From DATAXV01 sp036272915 (lineage in GTDB: Bacteria > Chloroflexota > Dormibacteria > Dormibacterales > Dormibacteraceae): DNA of 42,573 bases. Both the position numbers and the translations under genes were made by a program. Shown here one piece after another: positions 18,407 through 25,736 of this stretch. How positions within the stretch are numbered: the first letter of the stretch is position 1; each line of letters opens with the position of its first letter. The notes beneath the pieces are model-generated. The model was not told where the DNA came from, searched no databases, and saw nothing but the letters and a program-made list of their open reading frames with translations. Location of the stretch: the NCBI GenBank assembly GCA_036272915.1, contig DATAXV010000150.1, positions 1 through 42,573 of the forward strand. The letters are read 5' to 3'.

Positions 18407-18898
18407 GTGCGGCTCCTGTACGAGCAGGAGTCGGAGGCCGTCTTCCGGACAATCTGTGCCATTGTCCTGGACCGGGCGACGGCCCAGGACCTGACCCAGG
18501 AGGTCTTCATCCGCGCGCTCCGCTCCTGGGACGGCTTCGATGGGCGCAACGCCCACGGCTGGCTGCTCAAGATCGGCAGCAACCTGGCCATCAGCCACTA
18601 CCGCAGCGAGAAGCGCCACCGGGCGGTGCCGCCGTGGCTGCTGATCACCCGCCGCCGGGACCAATCGCCGGAGGAGTTCGACGACAAGGACCTCGTCTCC
18701 TGGCTGATGCGGCCGCTGAACGCCGACCAGCGCGCGCGGGTCGTCCTCCACTACTACAACCAGAGCCCCCGATCGGACATCGCCGACATGCTCGGCATCC
18801 CCATCGGGACCGTCGGCTCACGGCTCAACAAGGCCATGGAGCTGATGCGCCAGCGGGCCGAGGTCGCCAACGCCTTCCCGTCGAGGAGTGCGTCATGA
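18407..18898 (+). CDS. ECF-type sigma-70 family RNA polymerase sigma factor
   Basis: This 163-aa sigma factor has region 2 (ATAQDLTQEVFIRALRSWD, about 24-42, then HGWLLKIGSNLAISHYRSEKRHR) and region 4 (LNADQRARVVLHYYNQ...IADMLGIPIGTVGSRLNKAMELMR). Between them is a short linker. It should direct RNA polymerase to a small stress or envelope regulon. GTG 18407 is the only usual start codon in frame after an upstream stop (18341). An AAGGAGG site lies unusually close (2 nt), so a non-standard start a little upstream remains possible. Its last codons overlap the next gene by 4 nt, typical of sigma/anti-sigma pairs. Confidence 0.88.
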   Translation: MRLLYEQESEAVFRTICAIVLDRATAQDLTQEVFIRALRSWDGFDGRNAHGWLLKIGSNLAISHYRSEKRHRAVPPWLLITRRRDQSPEEFDDKDLVSWLMRPLNADQRARVVLHYYNQSPRSDIADMLGIPIGTVGSRLNKAMELMRQRAEVANAFPSRSAS

Positions 18899-19533
18899 GC
18901 ACGCCGCAGGGATTCGAGGGTATGTCCGAGCTCGACCAGCAGATCGTCACCGCGCTCCGCGACGGCATCGAGGCCACGCCGGTGGCGTTGCCCGGCTTCG
19001 CCGCCGTCCTCACCGCGGCGGCGGCGGTCGGCGTCGGCGCCGCCGCCGGAGCGGCCGCCGCCGGGGCGGCGGGAGCCGGTGGCGCGGGAGCGGGAGGTGC
19101 CGGTGGCGCCGGAGCCGGGGCGGGAGCGTCGGCCCCGATCCACCTGATCATCGGCGCGATCGCCGCCGCCGCGGTCGCCACGGCGGTCGCGGTCGCCCTG
19201 ATCCTGCTCCACCTGACCGGCGGGCACCAGCCGCTGCCGCCGAAGCCGACCCCGCATGTCACGGCGCCGGCTCCGGCCCCGAGTCCCTCCCCATCGCCGG
19301 CGCCGACACCCAAGCCGACGACGACGCCGGCCCCACCGGCGCCTGTCCCGAGTGCGGCACCGACGGCCGCGCCGATCTCTCCCCCTGGACCGACGCCTGC
19401 GCCGACGCCGGTTCCGACCACGGCCCCGCCCACCTCACCGATCCCGACCCCGACCCCGACGCCGAGGTGCCCCCGGCCGATCGCACCGGTAGGAACCGGC
19501 GGGGAGCAACCGGGCTTCAAGTGCCCGCTTTGA
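18895..19533 (+). CDS. Single-pass membrane protein, putative anti-sigma partner with Ala/Gly and Pro/Thr tracts
   Basis: This 212-aa protein is translationally coupled to the ECF sigma gene (ATGA overlap, GAGGAG Shine-Dalgarno). The first ~35 residues are soluble, followed by an Ala/Gly-rich low-complexity linker (36-79) and one membrane helix (about 82-106). A Pro/Thr/Ala-rich outer region (111-190) follows, and the C-terminus carries two cysteines (CPRPIAP...FKCPL). Position and topology fit an anti-sigma factor. However, there is no HxxxCxxC zinc motif and the cytosolic part is very short, so the role is an inference. The low-complexity linker is extreme even for this window. Confidence 0.7.
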   Translation: MSTPQGFEGMSELDQQIVTALRDGIEATPVALPGFAAVLTAAAAVGVGAAAGAAAAGAAGAGGAGAGGAGGAGAGAGASAPIHLIIGAIAAAAVATAVAVALILLHLTGGHQPLPPKPTPHVTAPAPAPSPSPSPAPTPKPTTTPAPPAPVPSAAPTAAPISPPGPTPAPTPVPTTAPPTSPIPTPTPTPRCPRPIAPVGTGGEQPGFKCPL

Positions 19534-19558
19534 GGACCTGAGCTACCCCGCGTATACT
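19530..19558 (+). promoter_or_regulatory. Sigma-70-type promoter for the SpoU-like gene
   Basis: TTGAGG (19530-19535) and TATACT (19553-19558) are separated by exactly 17 bp. The -35 box overlaps the end of the preceding gene. The predicted start is near 19565, giving a leader of about 110 nt. Confidence 0.6.
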
Positions 19559-19640
19559 CGTCTCGGCATGTCGATCTGACGCCGTGACGGAGCCCCTGTG
19601 ATCACGCCGCAGCAGTGGCCGGCGCCCTTGGTTTCGTCAC

Positions 19641-19668
19641 CTCCTGTCTCCCCCCATCCGATCAGGAG
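19641..19668 (+). promoter_or_regulatory. Possible hairpin sequestering a ribosome-binding site
   Basis: CTCCTG (19641-19646) is perfectly complementary to CAGGAG (19663-19668), which contains the AGGAG Shine-Dalgarno site of the gene at 19675. The pairing would hide the ribosome-binding site behind a 16-nt C-rich loop. Six base pairs is marginal, so this is a suggestion only. Confidence 0.35.
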
Positions 19669-19674
19669 TGTCAG

Positions 19675-20481
19675 GTGTCAGACGACAACCATCTATTCGG
19701 CAGATCCCATCCCCGTGTGCGCGAGCTCGCCCGGCTGGCCCGATCGCCGAGGAGCAGGCGGCAGGGTCGCGCCTTCATCGAGGGACTGCGGGCGGTCGGG
19801 GCGGCCATTGACGCCGCCCGAGCCATCTGCCTGGTGGTGACCCCGGAGGCTCACCTGAGCCCGTATGCCCGCCGCATCCCCGGCGAGCATCCCGATCTGC
19901 CCGTGGTGAGGGTCACCGCCGACGCCTTCCGGACCATGTCCCGAAGACAGAACCCGTCCGGGATGGGCGCGGTGATCGTCGAGCGCTGGTGGGGTCTGGA
20001 CTCGCTCGAGCCGGAGCCGGACCGCTACTGGGTCGCGGTCAGCCGATCCGACTACCCCGGCAACCTCGGCTGCGTCATCCGCTCGGCTGTCGCCAACGGC
20101 GCCTCGGGGCTGATGCTGCTCGAGGGCCGCGGCGACCCCTACCATCCGGAGGCGTTGCGCGCGGCGGTCGGCGCCATCTTCGCCACGCGGATGGTCAGGT
20201 GCTCCGCCGACGATCTCGCCGAGTGGGGGGAGCGGTACCAGGTCACCATCGTCGGCGTCGATCCCGAGGGCTCCCAGGAGTGCCACGGCTATGACTTCGC
20301 CCGGCCGCTGGTCCTGCTCCTCGGCGCCGAGAGGACGGGCATCGCCGACGAGCACCGCCGCCTCTGCCGGAGCCTGCTTCGGATACCGATGAGCCCCGGC
20401 GTCGACTCGCTCAACGTCTGCGCCGCGGCCAGCATCGTGACCTATGAGGCTCAGCGGCGCCACCTGAGCCGGCGGCGCTGA
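19675..20481 (+). CDS. SpoU/TrmH-family RNA 2'-O-methyltransferase
   Basis: This 268-aa SPOUT-class methyltransferase has an N-terminal substrate-binding region. Motif 1 is DYPGNLGCVIRSA (126-138, N130 and R136), motif 2 is LLLGAERTGI (214-223) and motif 3 is IPMSPGVDSLNVCAA (237-251), which forms the SAM-binding trefoil knot. It should methylate a ribose 2'-OH in rRNA or tRNA; the target nucleotide is unknown. GTG 19675 was chosen for its AGGAG site at 6-nt spacing; upstream in-frame codons precede this site. A good promoter lies at 19530-19558. Confidence 0.9.
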   Translation: MSDDNHLFGRSHPRVRELARLARSPRSRRQGRAFIEGLRAVGAAIDAARAICLVVTPEAHLSPYARRIPGEHPDLPVVRVTADAFRTMSRRQNPSGMGAVIVERWWGLDSLEPEPDRYWVAVSRSDYPGNLGCVIRSAVANGASGLMLLEGRGDPYHPEALRAAVGAIFATRMVRCSADDLAEWGERYQVTIVGVDPEGSQECHGYDFARPLVLLLGAERTGIADEHRRLCRSLLRIPMSPGVDSLNVCAAASIVTYEAQRRHLSRRR

Positions 20482-20503
20482 GCGGTCATCCCGACGTATC
20501 GAC

Positions 20504-21451
20504 TCAGGGTCGGGCCTCGGCGCCCGCGCGCGAGCGATGCTCCTCCTGGAGCCGCTCGGCCCGTGCGTGGTAGTCACGGAAGCCCTCCAGCCCGTACCGC
20601 GCCTTGATGGTTGCCAGCGGGCACTCCGGATCCAGGCTCTGCACAGTGAAGACGCCCTCCTCGTCGAACGTCTCGACCACCACCCGCTCCGCCATCTCCT
20701 CCTGGATCCGAACCAGCTTCTCCTCGTGATAGTTCACGTGGAACAGCTCCTTCTCCAGGTCAAGGGTCGCCGCCGCCAGTGGATGCCACCGGCTCGTCGA
20801 GGTGACGATCCTGCCGGTGATGTCGATCACCTTGGCGTTCCGGCTGAGAACGGAGGACACGATCCGGTAGCCGTGTGTCCACGCGTACGAGCGGAGTGGG
20901 AATCCGCCGTCGTAGGCGGACGGCCAGACGACGAGCTCAGCCCCGAGGCGGGCCAGCTCTGCCCAATGCTCGGGCCAGCCGATGTCGTAGCAGATGGCGA
21001 GCCCGAGCCGACCGAAGTCGGTGTCGACGACGACGGCGTCCCTGCCCGGCACCGATCCCGCCTCGCGGCACTCGCCGATGGTGGGATGGACCTTGACGTA
21101 GCGAGCCGCCAGCGCGCCGGTGCGGTCGATGACGACGGCGCTGTTCTCGATGCCGCCGTCGATGTCCGGGCGGGGAACGTACCAGCAGGCCACGATCCAG
21201 ACGCTGTGCCGCCGAGCCAGCCGCGCCAGCGCATCGAACGTAGATCCGTCGACCGGTTCGGTGTGGATGGCCGCGAGGGGCGTACCCGGAGGGGTCAGGA
21301 AATCCTCCGGCAGGCACACCAGGTCGGCGCTCTGGCGACCGGCGACGCCGACGAGGCGGCACGCCAGCTCGCGGTTCCGCTCGACGGTGTCCCTAGGGCC
21401 TGAGCCCGCGGATCCGAAGGCCGTGGTCAGGATGCGGATGTTTCGCGGCAT
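20504..21451 (-). CDS. Nitrilase-superfamily carbon-nitrogen hydrolase (copy 1)
   Basis: This 315-aa amidase of the nitrilase/N-carbamoylase superfamily has the catalytic triad E49 (CLPEDF), K120 (ARYVKVHP) and C154 (LAICYDIGWPEHW). The family cleaves non-peptide C-N bonds in amides, ureides or carbamoyl compounds. It is a close paralogue of the enzyme at 32019-32957; blocks such as VWPSAYDGGFPL and KVIDITGR are shared. It lies 70 nt downstream of the GntR regulator on the same strand, so the two are probably cotranscribed. The 35 C-terminal residues after FRDYHAR are Glu/Arg-rich and not conserved. Confidence 0.9.
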   Translation of the reverse strand: MPRNIRILTTAFGSAGSGPRDTVERNRELACRLVGVAGRQSADLVCLPEDFLTPPGTPLAAIHTEPVDGSTFDALARLARRHSVWIVACWYVPRPDIDGGIENSAVVIDRTGALAARYVKVHPTIGECREAGSVPGRDAVVVDTDFGRLGLAICYDIGWPEHWAELARLGAELVVWPSAYDGGFPLRSYAWTHGYRIVSSVLSRNAKVIDITGRIVTSTSRWHPLAAATLDLEKELFHVNYHEEKLVRIQEEMAERVVVETFDEEGVFTVQSLDPECPLATIKARYGLEGFRDYHARAERLQEEHRSRAGAEARP

Positions 21452-21521
21452 GGCAGGGGCCTCCAGAGCTCGATCTGACGTCGCCGGTCCCGACCGCGAT
21501 CATGTGCACGACCGCCAGTCC

Positions 21522-22241
21522 TCAAACACCGGCTCGCTCCGCCTGGGGCAGGGCGCGCACTCGCCGGTCGACATGCTCGGCCATTCGGCGCACCGCCAGG
21601 GAGCCGTCCCCCGCTTCCAGCGCGGCCAGTATCTGCTCGTGCTCGGCGTGAAAGGTCGCGTACTCGCCGGGGGCGAGCCCGGCCTCGCTCCACGCCTCCA
21701 CCCAGAGCTGGTGGACCATGCTCTGCATCCGCGTCAGCAGAGGGTTGCCGGCGATGCGGCCCAGCGCCGCCTCGAAGCGGAGATCCAGGCTTCCCTGAGA
21801 GCCAAGGTGCCCGCGCGCCTCGTCGCCCGCCCGCTCCAGAACCGCTCTGGCGGCCGAGAGGTCGGCGGCGGAGCCGGCGACCAGCTCGACCACCTTCACC
21901 TCGATCGCCGCCCGCGCCTCGGTCAGCCATTGCAGGAAGGCGGCGTCCACCTGCAGACCCTGTCGGAGGTGACCAAGAGGGGGCGCGCCGTCGGGATCGA
22001 GCACGAACGCGCCCGTGTTGCGCCTGATCTCCACCTTGCCCATGCTCTCCAGGGCGCGCAGCGCCTCGCGGACGGAGACCCGGCTCACCTTGAGCTGCTC
22101 GGCCAGCTCCCGCTCGGGGGCCAAGCGGGCACCCGCCGGCATCGTCCTGACCAAGCCCTCGAGCTGGGCGAGGACCTCCCTGTAGACGTCCACCTGCCTG
22201 ATCGGGACGATCTCGAACACCCTCGACCGATCGCTGCTCAC
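21522..22241 (-). CDS. GntR-family (FadR subfamily) transcriptional regulator
   Basis: This 239-aa regulator has an N-terminal winged helix (YREVLAQLEGLV, then LAPERELAEQLKVSRVSVREAL) and a C-terminal all-helical FCD ligand domain that usually binds a carboxylate and often a metal. Of the usual metal ligands, the FH of the DxxFH motif reads FE here (DLRFEAAL), while the later His residues (EHEQI and EHVDR) remain. GTG 22241 was chosen because GGAG lies about 9 nt upstream and the length fits; an ATG at 22299-22301 would add 20 residues. It probably senses an intermediate of the neighbouring catabolic genes and binds the inverted repeat upstream. Confidence 0.88.
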   Translation of the reverse strand: MSSDRSRVFEIVPIRQVDVYREVLAQLEGLVRTMPAGARLAPERELAEQLKVSRVSVREALRALESMGKVEIRRNTGAFVLDPDGAPPLGHLRQGLQVDAAFLQWLTEARAAIEVKVVELVAGSAADLSAARAVLERAGDEARGHLGSQGSLDLRFEAALGRIAGNPLLTRMQSMVHQLWVEAWSEAGLAPGEYATFHAEHEQILAALEAGDGSLAVRRMAEHVDRRVRALPQAERAGV

Positions 22242-22290
22242 TGGCTCACTCCACCCGACGATCCCGCCGTCTGGTCCTGATTCAACTGCT

Positions 22291-22322
22291 TGGCCTATCA
22301 TAAGTGGACTGACCACAGGCCA
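22291..22322. promoter_or_regulatory. Nested inverted repeat, candidate GntR operator
   Basis: TGGCCT (22291-22296) pairs with AGGCCA (22317-22322). Inside lies a 13-bp palindrome, GTGG-actga-CCAC (22304-22316). The site is about 50 bp upstream of the GntR gene, between it and the divergent operon starting at 22510. It resembles the short GTGG/CCAC-type dyads bound by FadR-type regulators. The remaining 190 bp before the next gene show nothing else I recognise. Confidence 0.5.
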
Positions 22323-22509
22323 TCGGTCACGAGGAGAGGAGCGAGACCGTGGGGTACGGCCATCCACCGATCGAATGCTGAACCAGGCCGAGGCGATTCC
22401 AGCCGGCGACCTCCATCCGCGTCGGCCCGGCGTCCTCTGCGGCCGCGCGAGGGCCCACCACCGTCCGCCCGGAGCGCCGGCGGGCGCCCCCGCCAGGGCC
22501 TGATCGGCG

Positions 22510-23187
22510 ATGGCACTGAAGGGCGGCGCCGCTCTGGCCTGGTGGTGGAGGCCCGGCGCCGGACGGGCGGCGGCCGTCGACGCCTGGCACATCGGAGAGC
22601 ACATACCCGAGCGGATGCGGATCGCCGGCTTCATCCGCGGGCGGCGCTACACCGCCTGGGAGGGCGGCGGTGCCGGGTTCATGCTCTATGAGGCCCGCTC
22701 GCTCGACGTCTTCCACGGCGACGCCTACCTGGCACGGCTGAACGACCCCACGCCCCTGACGCGGCGCATGCTGCCCTCCCTGCTCGATGCGCGCCGGGCG
22801 GCGCTGGAGGTGGGGACCAGCCTGGGCCGCGGCATCGGCGGCTGCATGCTCACCCACACATTGGAGCCCGATGCCCATCGGGCCGATGACCTGCGCCGCC
22901 GGCTCGCCTGCGGCCTCCTTCCGCTCGCCGTCGCCCGGCCCGGGATCTCTGGCGCTCACCTCCTGGTGCCCGGCCCGGATGAGGCCGGAGCCGAGACCGA
23001 GGAGGGGCGGCTCCGGCGGGGGGCCGACCGCGCCGGGGAGTGGGCGGTGCTGCTGGAGGGGGCTGATCGGGCCGCCCTGCGGCCACTCGCCGGCGAGCTG
23101 ATGGAGGAGGTCCAGCGGTGGGGGGCGAGGACGATCGCCTCCGACATGTACCGGCTGCTCTACGAGTTGGAGGCGGACGAGGTATGA
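22510..23187 (+). CDS. Dimeric alpha-beta-barrel (EthD/ABM-like) protein
   Basis: This 225-aa protein of unknown activity has a conserved N-terminal signature (D24, W26, H27, E30, H31, P33, E34, R35, then GFIRGRRY 40-47) and LYEARSLDV. Both are seen in small ferredoxin-like alpha-beta-barrel proteins, some of which act as cofactor-free monooxygenases or as binding partners in catabolic clusters. The second half (about 105-220) may be a second, more divergent barrel. No good Shine-Dalgarno site precedes ATG 22510. Its stop overlaps the next start by 4 nt, so it is the first gene of a three-gene operon with the flavin oxidoreductase and the enolase-superfamily enzyme. Confidence 0.75.
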   Translation: MALKGGAALAWWWRPGAGRAAAVDAWHIGEHIPERMRIAGFIRGRRYTAWEGGGAGFMLYEARSLDVFHGDAYLARLNDPTPLTRRMLPSLLDARRAALEVGTSLGRGIGGCMLTHTLEPDAHRADDLRRRLACGLLPLAVARPGISGAHLLVPGPDEAGAETEEGRLRRGADRAGEWAVLLEGADRAALRPLAGELMEEVQRWGARTIASDMYRLLYELEADEV

Positions 23188-24167
23188 GATTCGGCCTTTC
23201 GCTCTGTCCCGAGGTCCACCGCAACGCGGAGACGCGGGAGCAGGCCTTCGCCGCAGAGGAGCTCGGATACGACTCGGTGTGGCTGCCGGAGCATCACCTG
23301 ATGAGGGGCTATGCCCCCTCCCCGCTCCTGGCGCTGGCCTCGCTGGCCTCGATCACGAAGCGCGTCTCGCTGGGTACGAACGTGGTCCTCGTCCCCTTCT
23401 ACTCGCCGGTCCGGCTGGCCGAGGACGCGGCGGTGCTCGCCGATCTGAGCGGCGACCGCTTCATCCTCGGAGCCGGCCTCGGCTACCGGCGCGAGGAGTT
23501 CGCCGCCTTCGGAGTTCCCTACGGCGAACGAGGAAGGCGCATGACCGAGTACCTGACCGTGATCCGCCGGCTGCTCGGATCCGAGCACGTCTCCTACTCC
23601 GGCCGGTACGTGGAGCTCAGGGACGTGACCATCCACCCCCGCCCGTCGCAACCGGTGCCGATCTGGATCGGTGGCTGGGACGAGCGCGCGCTGCGCCGGG
23701 CGGCCGCACTCGGCGACGCCTGGTTCCCCGGCCCGACCGCGACCCTGGAGCGCGTCCGCGACTGTCTGCGGACCTACGACCGCGAGCGGGCGGGGCTGGG
23801 CCGGGCTCGGACCGAGCTTCCCCTCTTCCGAGAGGTCTGGGTGGCGGCCGGGCCGGGCGATCTCGCCGCCGGGACCAAGGCGCTGAGCCACATGTACACC
23901 GACGACTACGTGGCCTGGCGGCACGGCAACGTGGAGCTTCAGGGCGAGGAGCAGGTCGACGCCCAGCTCGCCCGCGACCGCTTCATCGTGGGCTCTCCCG
24001 ATGAGGTGGCGGAGGGCGTCCTCCGATGTGCGCGCCTCGGCGTCACCCACCTGGTCGCTCGCATGCACTTCCACGGCGTGGACAACGAGCCGGTGCTCCG
24101 CTCGATGCGCCTCTTCGCCGAGGAGGTCATGCCCCGGGTGCGGGCGGGCATGAGGTTGTCGGCGTGA
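23184..24167 (+). CDS. Luciferase-like (LLM-class) flavin-dependent oxidoreductase
   Basis: This 327-aa TIM-barrel protein is of the bacterial-luciferase superfamily. Typical blocks are YDSVWLPEHH (about 29-38), LGTNVVLVPFYSPVRLAEDAA, FILGAGLGYRREEF, and PVPIWIGGWDERALRRAA at the phosphate-binding end. Such enzymes use reduced FMN or F420 to oxidise small substrates. The start is ATG 23184, which overlaps the preceding stop (ATGA) and follows a GAGG site. The C-terminus overlaps the next gene's GTG by 4 nt. It is likely an oxidation step in the cluster's pathway. Confidence 0.9.
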   Translation: MRFGLSLCPEVHRNAETREQAFAAEELGYDSVWLPEHHLMRGYAPSPLLALASLASITKRVSLGTNVVLVPFYSPVRLAEDAAVLADLSGDRFILGAGLGYRREEFAAFGVPYGERGRRMTEYLTVIRRLLGSEHVSYSGRYVELRDVTIHPRPSQPVPIWIGGWDERALRRAAALGDAWFPGPTATLERVRDCLRTYDRERAGLGRARTELPLFREVWVAAGPGDLAAGTKALSHMYTDDYVAWRHGNVELQGEEQVDAQLARDRFIVGSPDEVAEGVLRCARLGVTHLVARMHFHGVDNEPVLRSMRLFAEEVMPRVRAGMRLSA

Positions 24168-25621
24168 GGGTCCGCGTGGTCGATCACCACGCCTACGTGG
24201 TCGACCTGGAGGCGCGGATCCCGTTCCACTACGGCATCGCCTCGCTGACCTCGGTGCCGCACCTGCTGCTGCGGCTGGAGGTGGAGGTCGAGGGCGACCT
24301 TCACACCGGGGTCGCCGCCGACTCGCTCCCCCCCAAGTGGTTCACCAAGGATCCCGCGACCTCCGCCGGTGAGGACCTCGCCGGCATGCTCGCCTCGATC
24401 GAGGGCGCCTGCCGGATCGCCCTCGAGGGCGGGGCGGCGCAGAGCGCGTTCGAGCTCTGGGCCAGGACCCAGGAGGAGCAGCTGAGGAGCGCGGGGCAGC
24501 CGCCGCTGCTCGCCGGCCTCGGGGTGAGCCTGGTCGAGCGCGCCGTCATCGACGCCCTCTGCCGGGCACGCCGGACGACGCTCGCCGGCGCGCTGCGCGG
24601 GGATCTCCTCGGCATCCGTCTGGGCGCCCTCTATCCCGAGCTGGAGGGGACTCCGCCCTCGGCGCTGCTGCCCGACCGGCCCGGGCGCCGGATCACGGTC
24701 CGGCACACGGTCGGGCTGGCCGACCCCCTGACCGGCGCCGACCTGGGAGCCGAGGAGCGGGCGGGCGACGGCCTCCCCCGGACCCTCGACGACTGCATCC
24801 GCGAGTACGGGCTCACGCACTTCAAGATCAAGCTCTCCGGCGAGGGGGAGGCCGACCTCGACCGCCTCCGCCGGATCGCGACCATCCTCATGCGGAGCGC
24901 GCCCCAAGGGGGCGCCTTCAGCCTTGACGCCAACGAGCAGTACCCGAGCGTGGACGCGCTCCGCGACTTCTGGGACAGGCTCGAGCGCGACCCCCGCCTA
25001 GGCCCCTGGCTCGGGCGTCTCCTCTTCATCGAGCAGCCTCTGCGCCGGGACCTGGCGCTGGGACCGGATGTCGCAGAGGCCCTCGGGCGCTGGCCCGACC
25101 GCCCGCCGCTGATCATCGACGAGTCTGACGACCACCCCGGCCGGTTCGGGCTGGCGCTCGAACGGGGGTACGTCGGGACCTCCCACAAGAACTGCAAGGG
25201 TGTCTTCCGCGGTGTCGCCAGCGCCTGCCTGGTCTCCGCGCGAAACCGTGCCGCGCCGGCTCGGGGCGGGCTGCTGATGACCGGCGAGGACCTGGTCAAC
25301 GTGGGCCCGGTGGCTCTGACCCAGGACCTGGCGGTGGCGGCCTCCATCGGCCTCGGCCACCTCGAGCGCAACGGGCATCACTACTTCCGCGGCCTGAGCG
25401 GCTTCCCCGCCTCGGTCCAGGGAGCGGTGCTGGAGCGGCATCCGGACCTCTACCGCCCCCACCCCCAGGGCTTCCCGACCCTGGCCATCGAGCGCGGCCG
25501 GCTCCGGATCGGCACGGTCGTCGATGCTCCCTTCGGCCACCAGGTCCCCATCGACTGGAGCCAGCTGACCTCGCTCGCCGAGTGGAGGGCCGCCGGTTCG
25601 GGAGAGACGGCCGGTGACTGA
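24164..25621 (+). CDS. Enolase-superfamily enzyme (mandelate racemase/muconate-lactonizing-like), unusual subgroup
   Basis: This 485-aa enzyme belongs to the superfamily that abstracts a proton next to a carboxylate. Candidate base lysines are K221/K223 (FKIKLSG). Metal ligands are D255 (SLDANEQY), E290 (FIEQPL) and D319/E320 (IIDESDD). On the far side of the barrel, SHKNCKGVFR (340-349) replaces the usual His-Asp dyad or single Lys. At 485 aa it is clearly longer than the usual 350-400, with an enlarged N-terminal and central part. The GTG start at 24164 overlaps the previous stop by 4 nt. It could be a sugar-acid dehydratase or an epimerase; the substrate is unknown. Confidence 0.82.
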   Translation: MRVRVVDHHAYVVDLEARIPFHYGIASLTSVPHLLLRLEVEVEGDLHTGVAADSLPPKWFTKDPATSAGEDLAGMLASIEGACRIALEGGAAQSAFELWARTQEEQLRSAGQPPLLAGLGVSLVERAVIDALCRARRTTLAGALRGDLLGIRLGALYPELEGTPPSALLPDRPGRRITVRHTVGLADPLTGADLGAEERAGDGLPRTLDDCIREYGLTHFKIKLSGEGEADLDRLRRIATILMRSAPQGGAFSLDANEQYPSVDALRDFWDRLERDPRLGPWLGRLLFIEQPLRRDLALGPDVAEALGRWPDRPPLIIDESDDHPGRFGLALERGYVGTSHKNCKGVFRGVASACLVSARNRAAPARGGLLMTGEDLVNVGPVALTQDLAVAASIGLGHLERNGHHYFRGLSGFPASVQGAVLERHPDLYRPHPQGFPTLAIERGRLRIGTVVDAPFGHQVPIDWSQLTSLAEWRAAGSGETAGD

Positions 25622-25656
25622 GGGGAGACGCTCTCGGCGTCGCCCGCGCCGCCTCG

Positions 25657-25685
25657 TTGACAGTCACCTGGACCCGGTGTATCGT
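25657..25685 (+). promoter_or_regulatory. Strong sigma-70-type promoter of the LacI gene
   Basis: A consensus TTGACA (25657-25662) and TATCGT (25680-25685) stand 17 bp apart. The predicted transcription start is near 25692, at the edge of the ATCGAT dyad. It lies just after the enolase-superfamily gene. Confidence 0.7.
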
Positions 25686-25692
25686 CACACCA

Positions 25693-25713
25693 GTGCATCG
25701 ATACATCGATCAC
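25693..25713. promoter_or_regulatory. Dyad operator next to the LacI-gene start
   Basis: ATCGAT-AC-ATCGAT (25697-25710), flanked by GTG on the left (after one extra base) and CAC on the right, forms a nearly perfect CG-centred dyad. It lies at or just after the predicted +1. The half-site ATCG(A)TCACAC also occurs at 25681-25690. LacI-family proteins favour such palindromes, so autorepression is likely. Confidence 0.55.
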
Positions 25714-25736
25714 ACAGAAAGGGCTTGGACAAAGGA

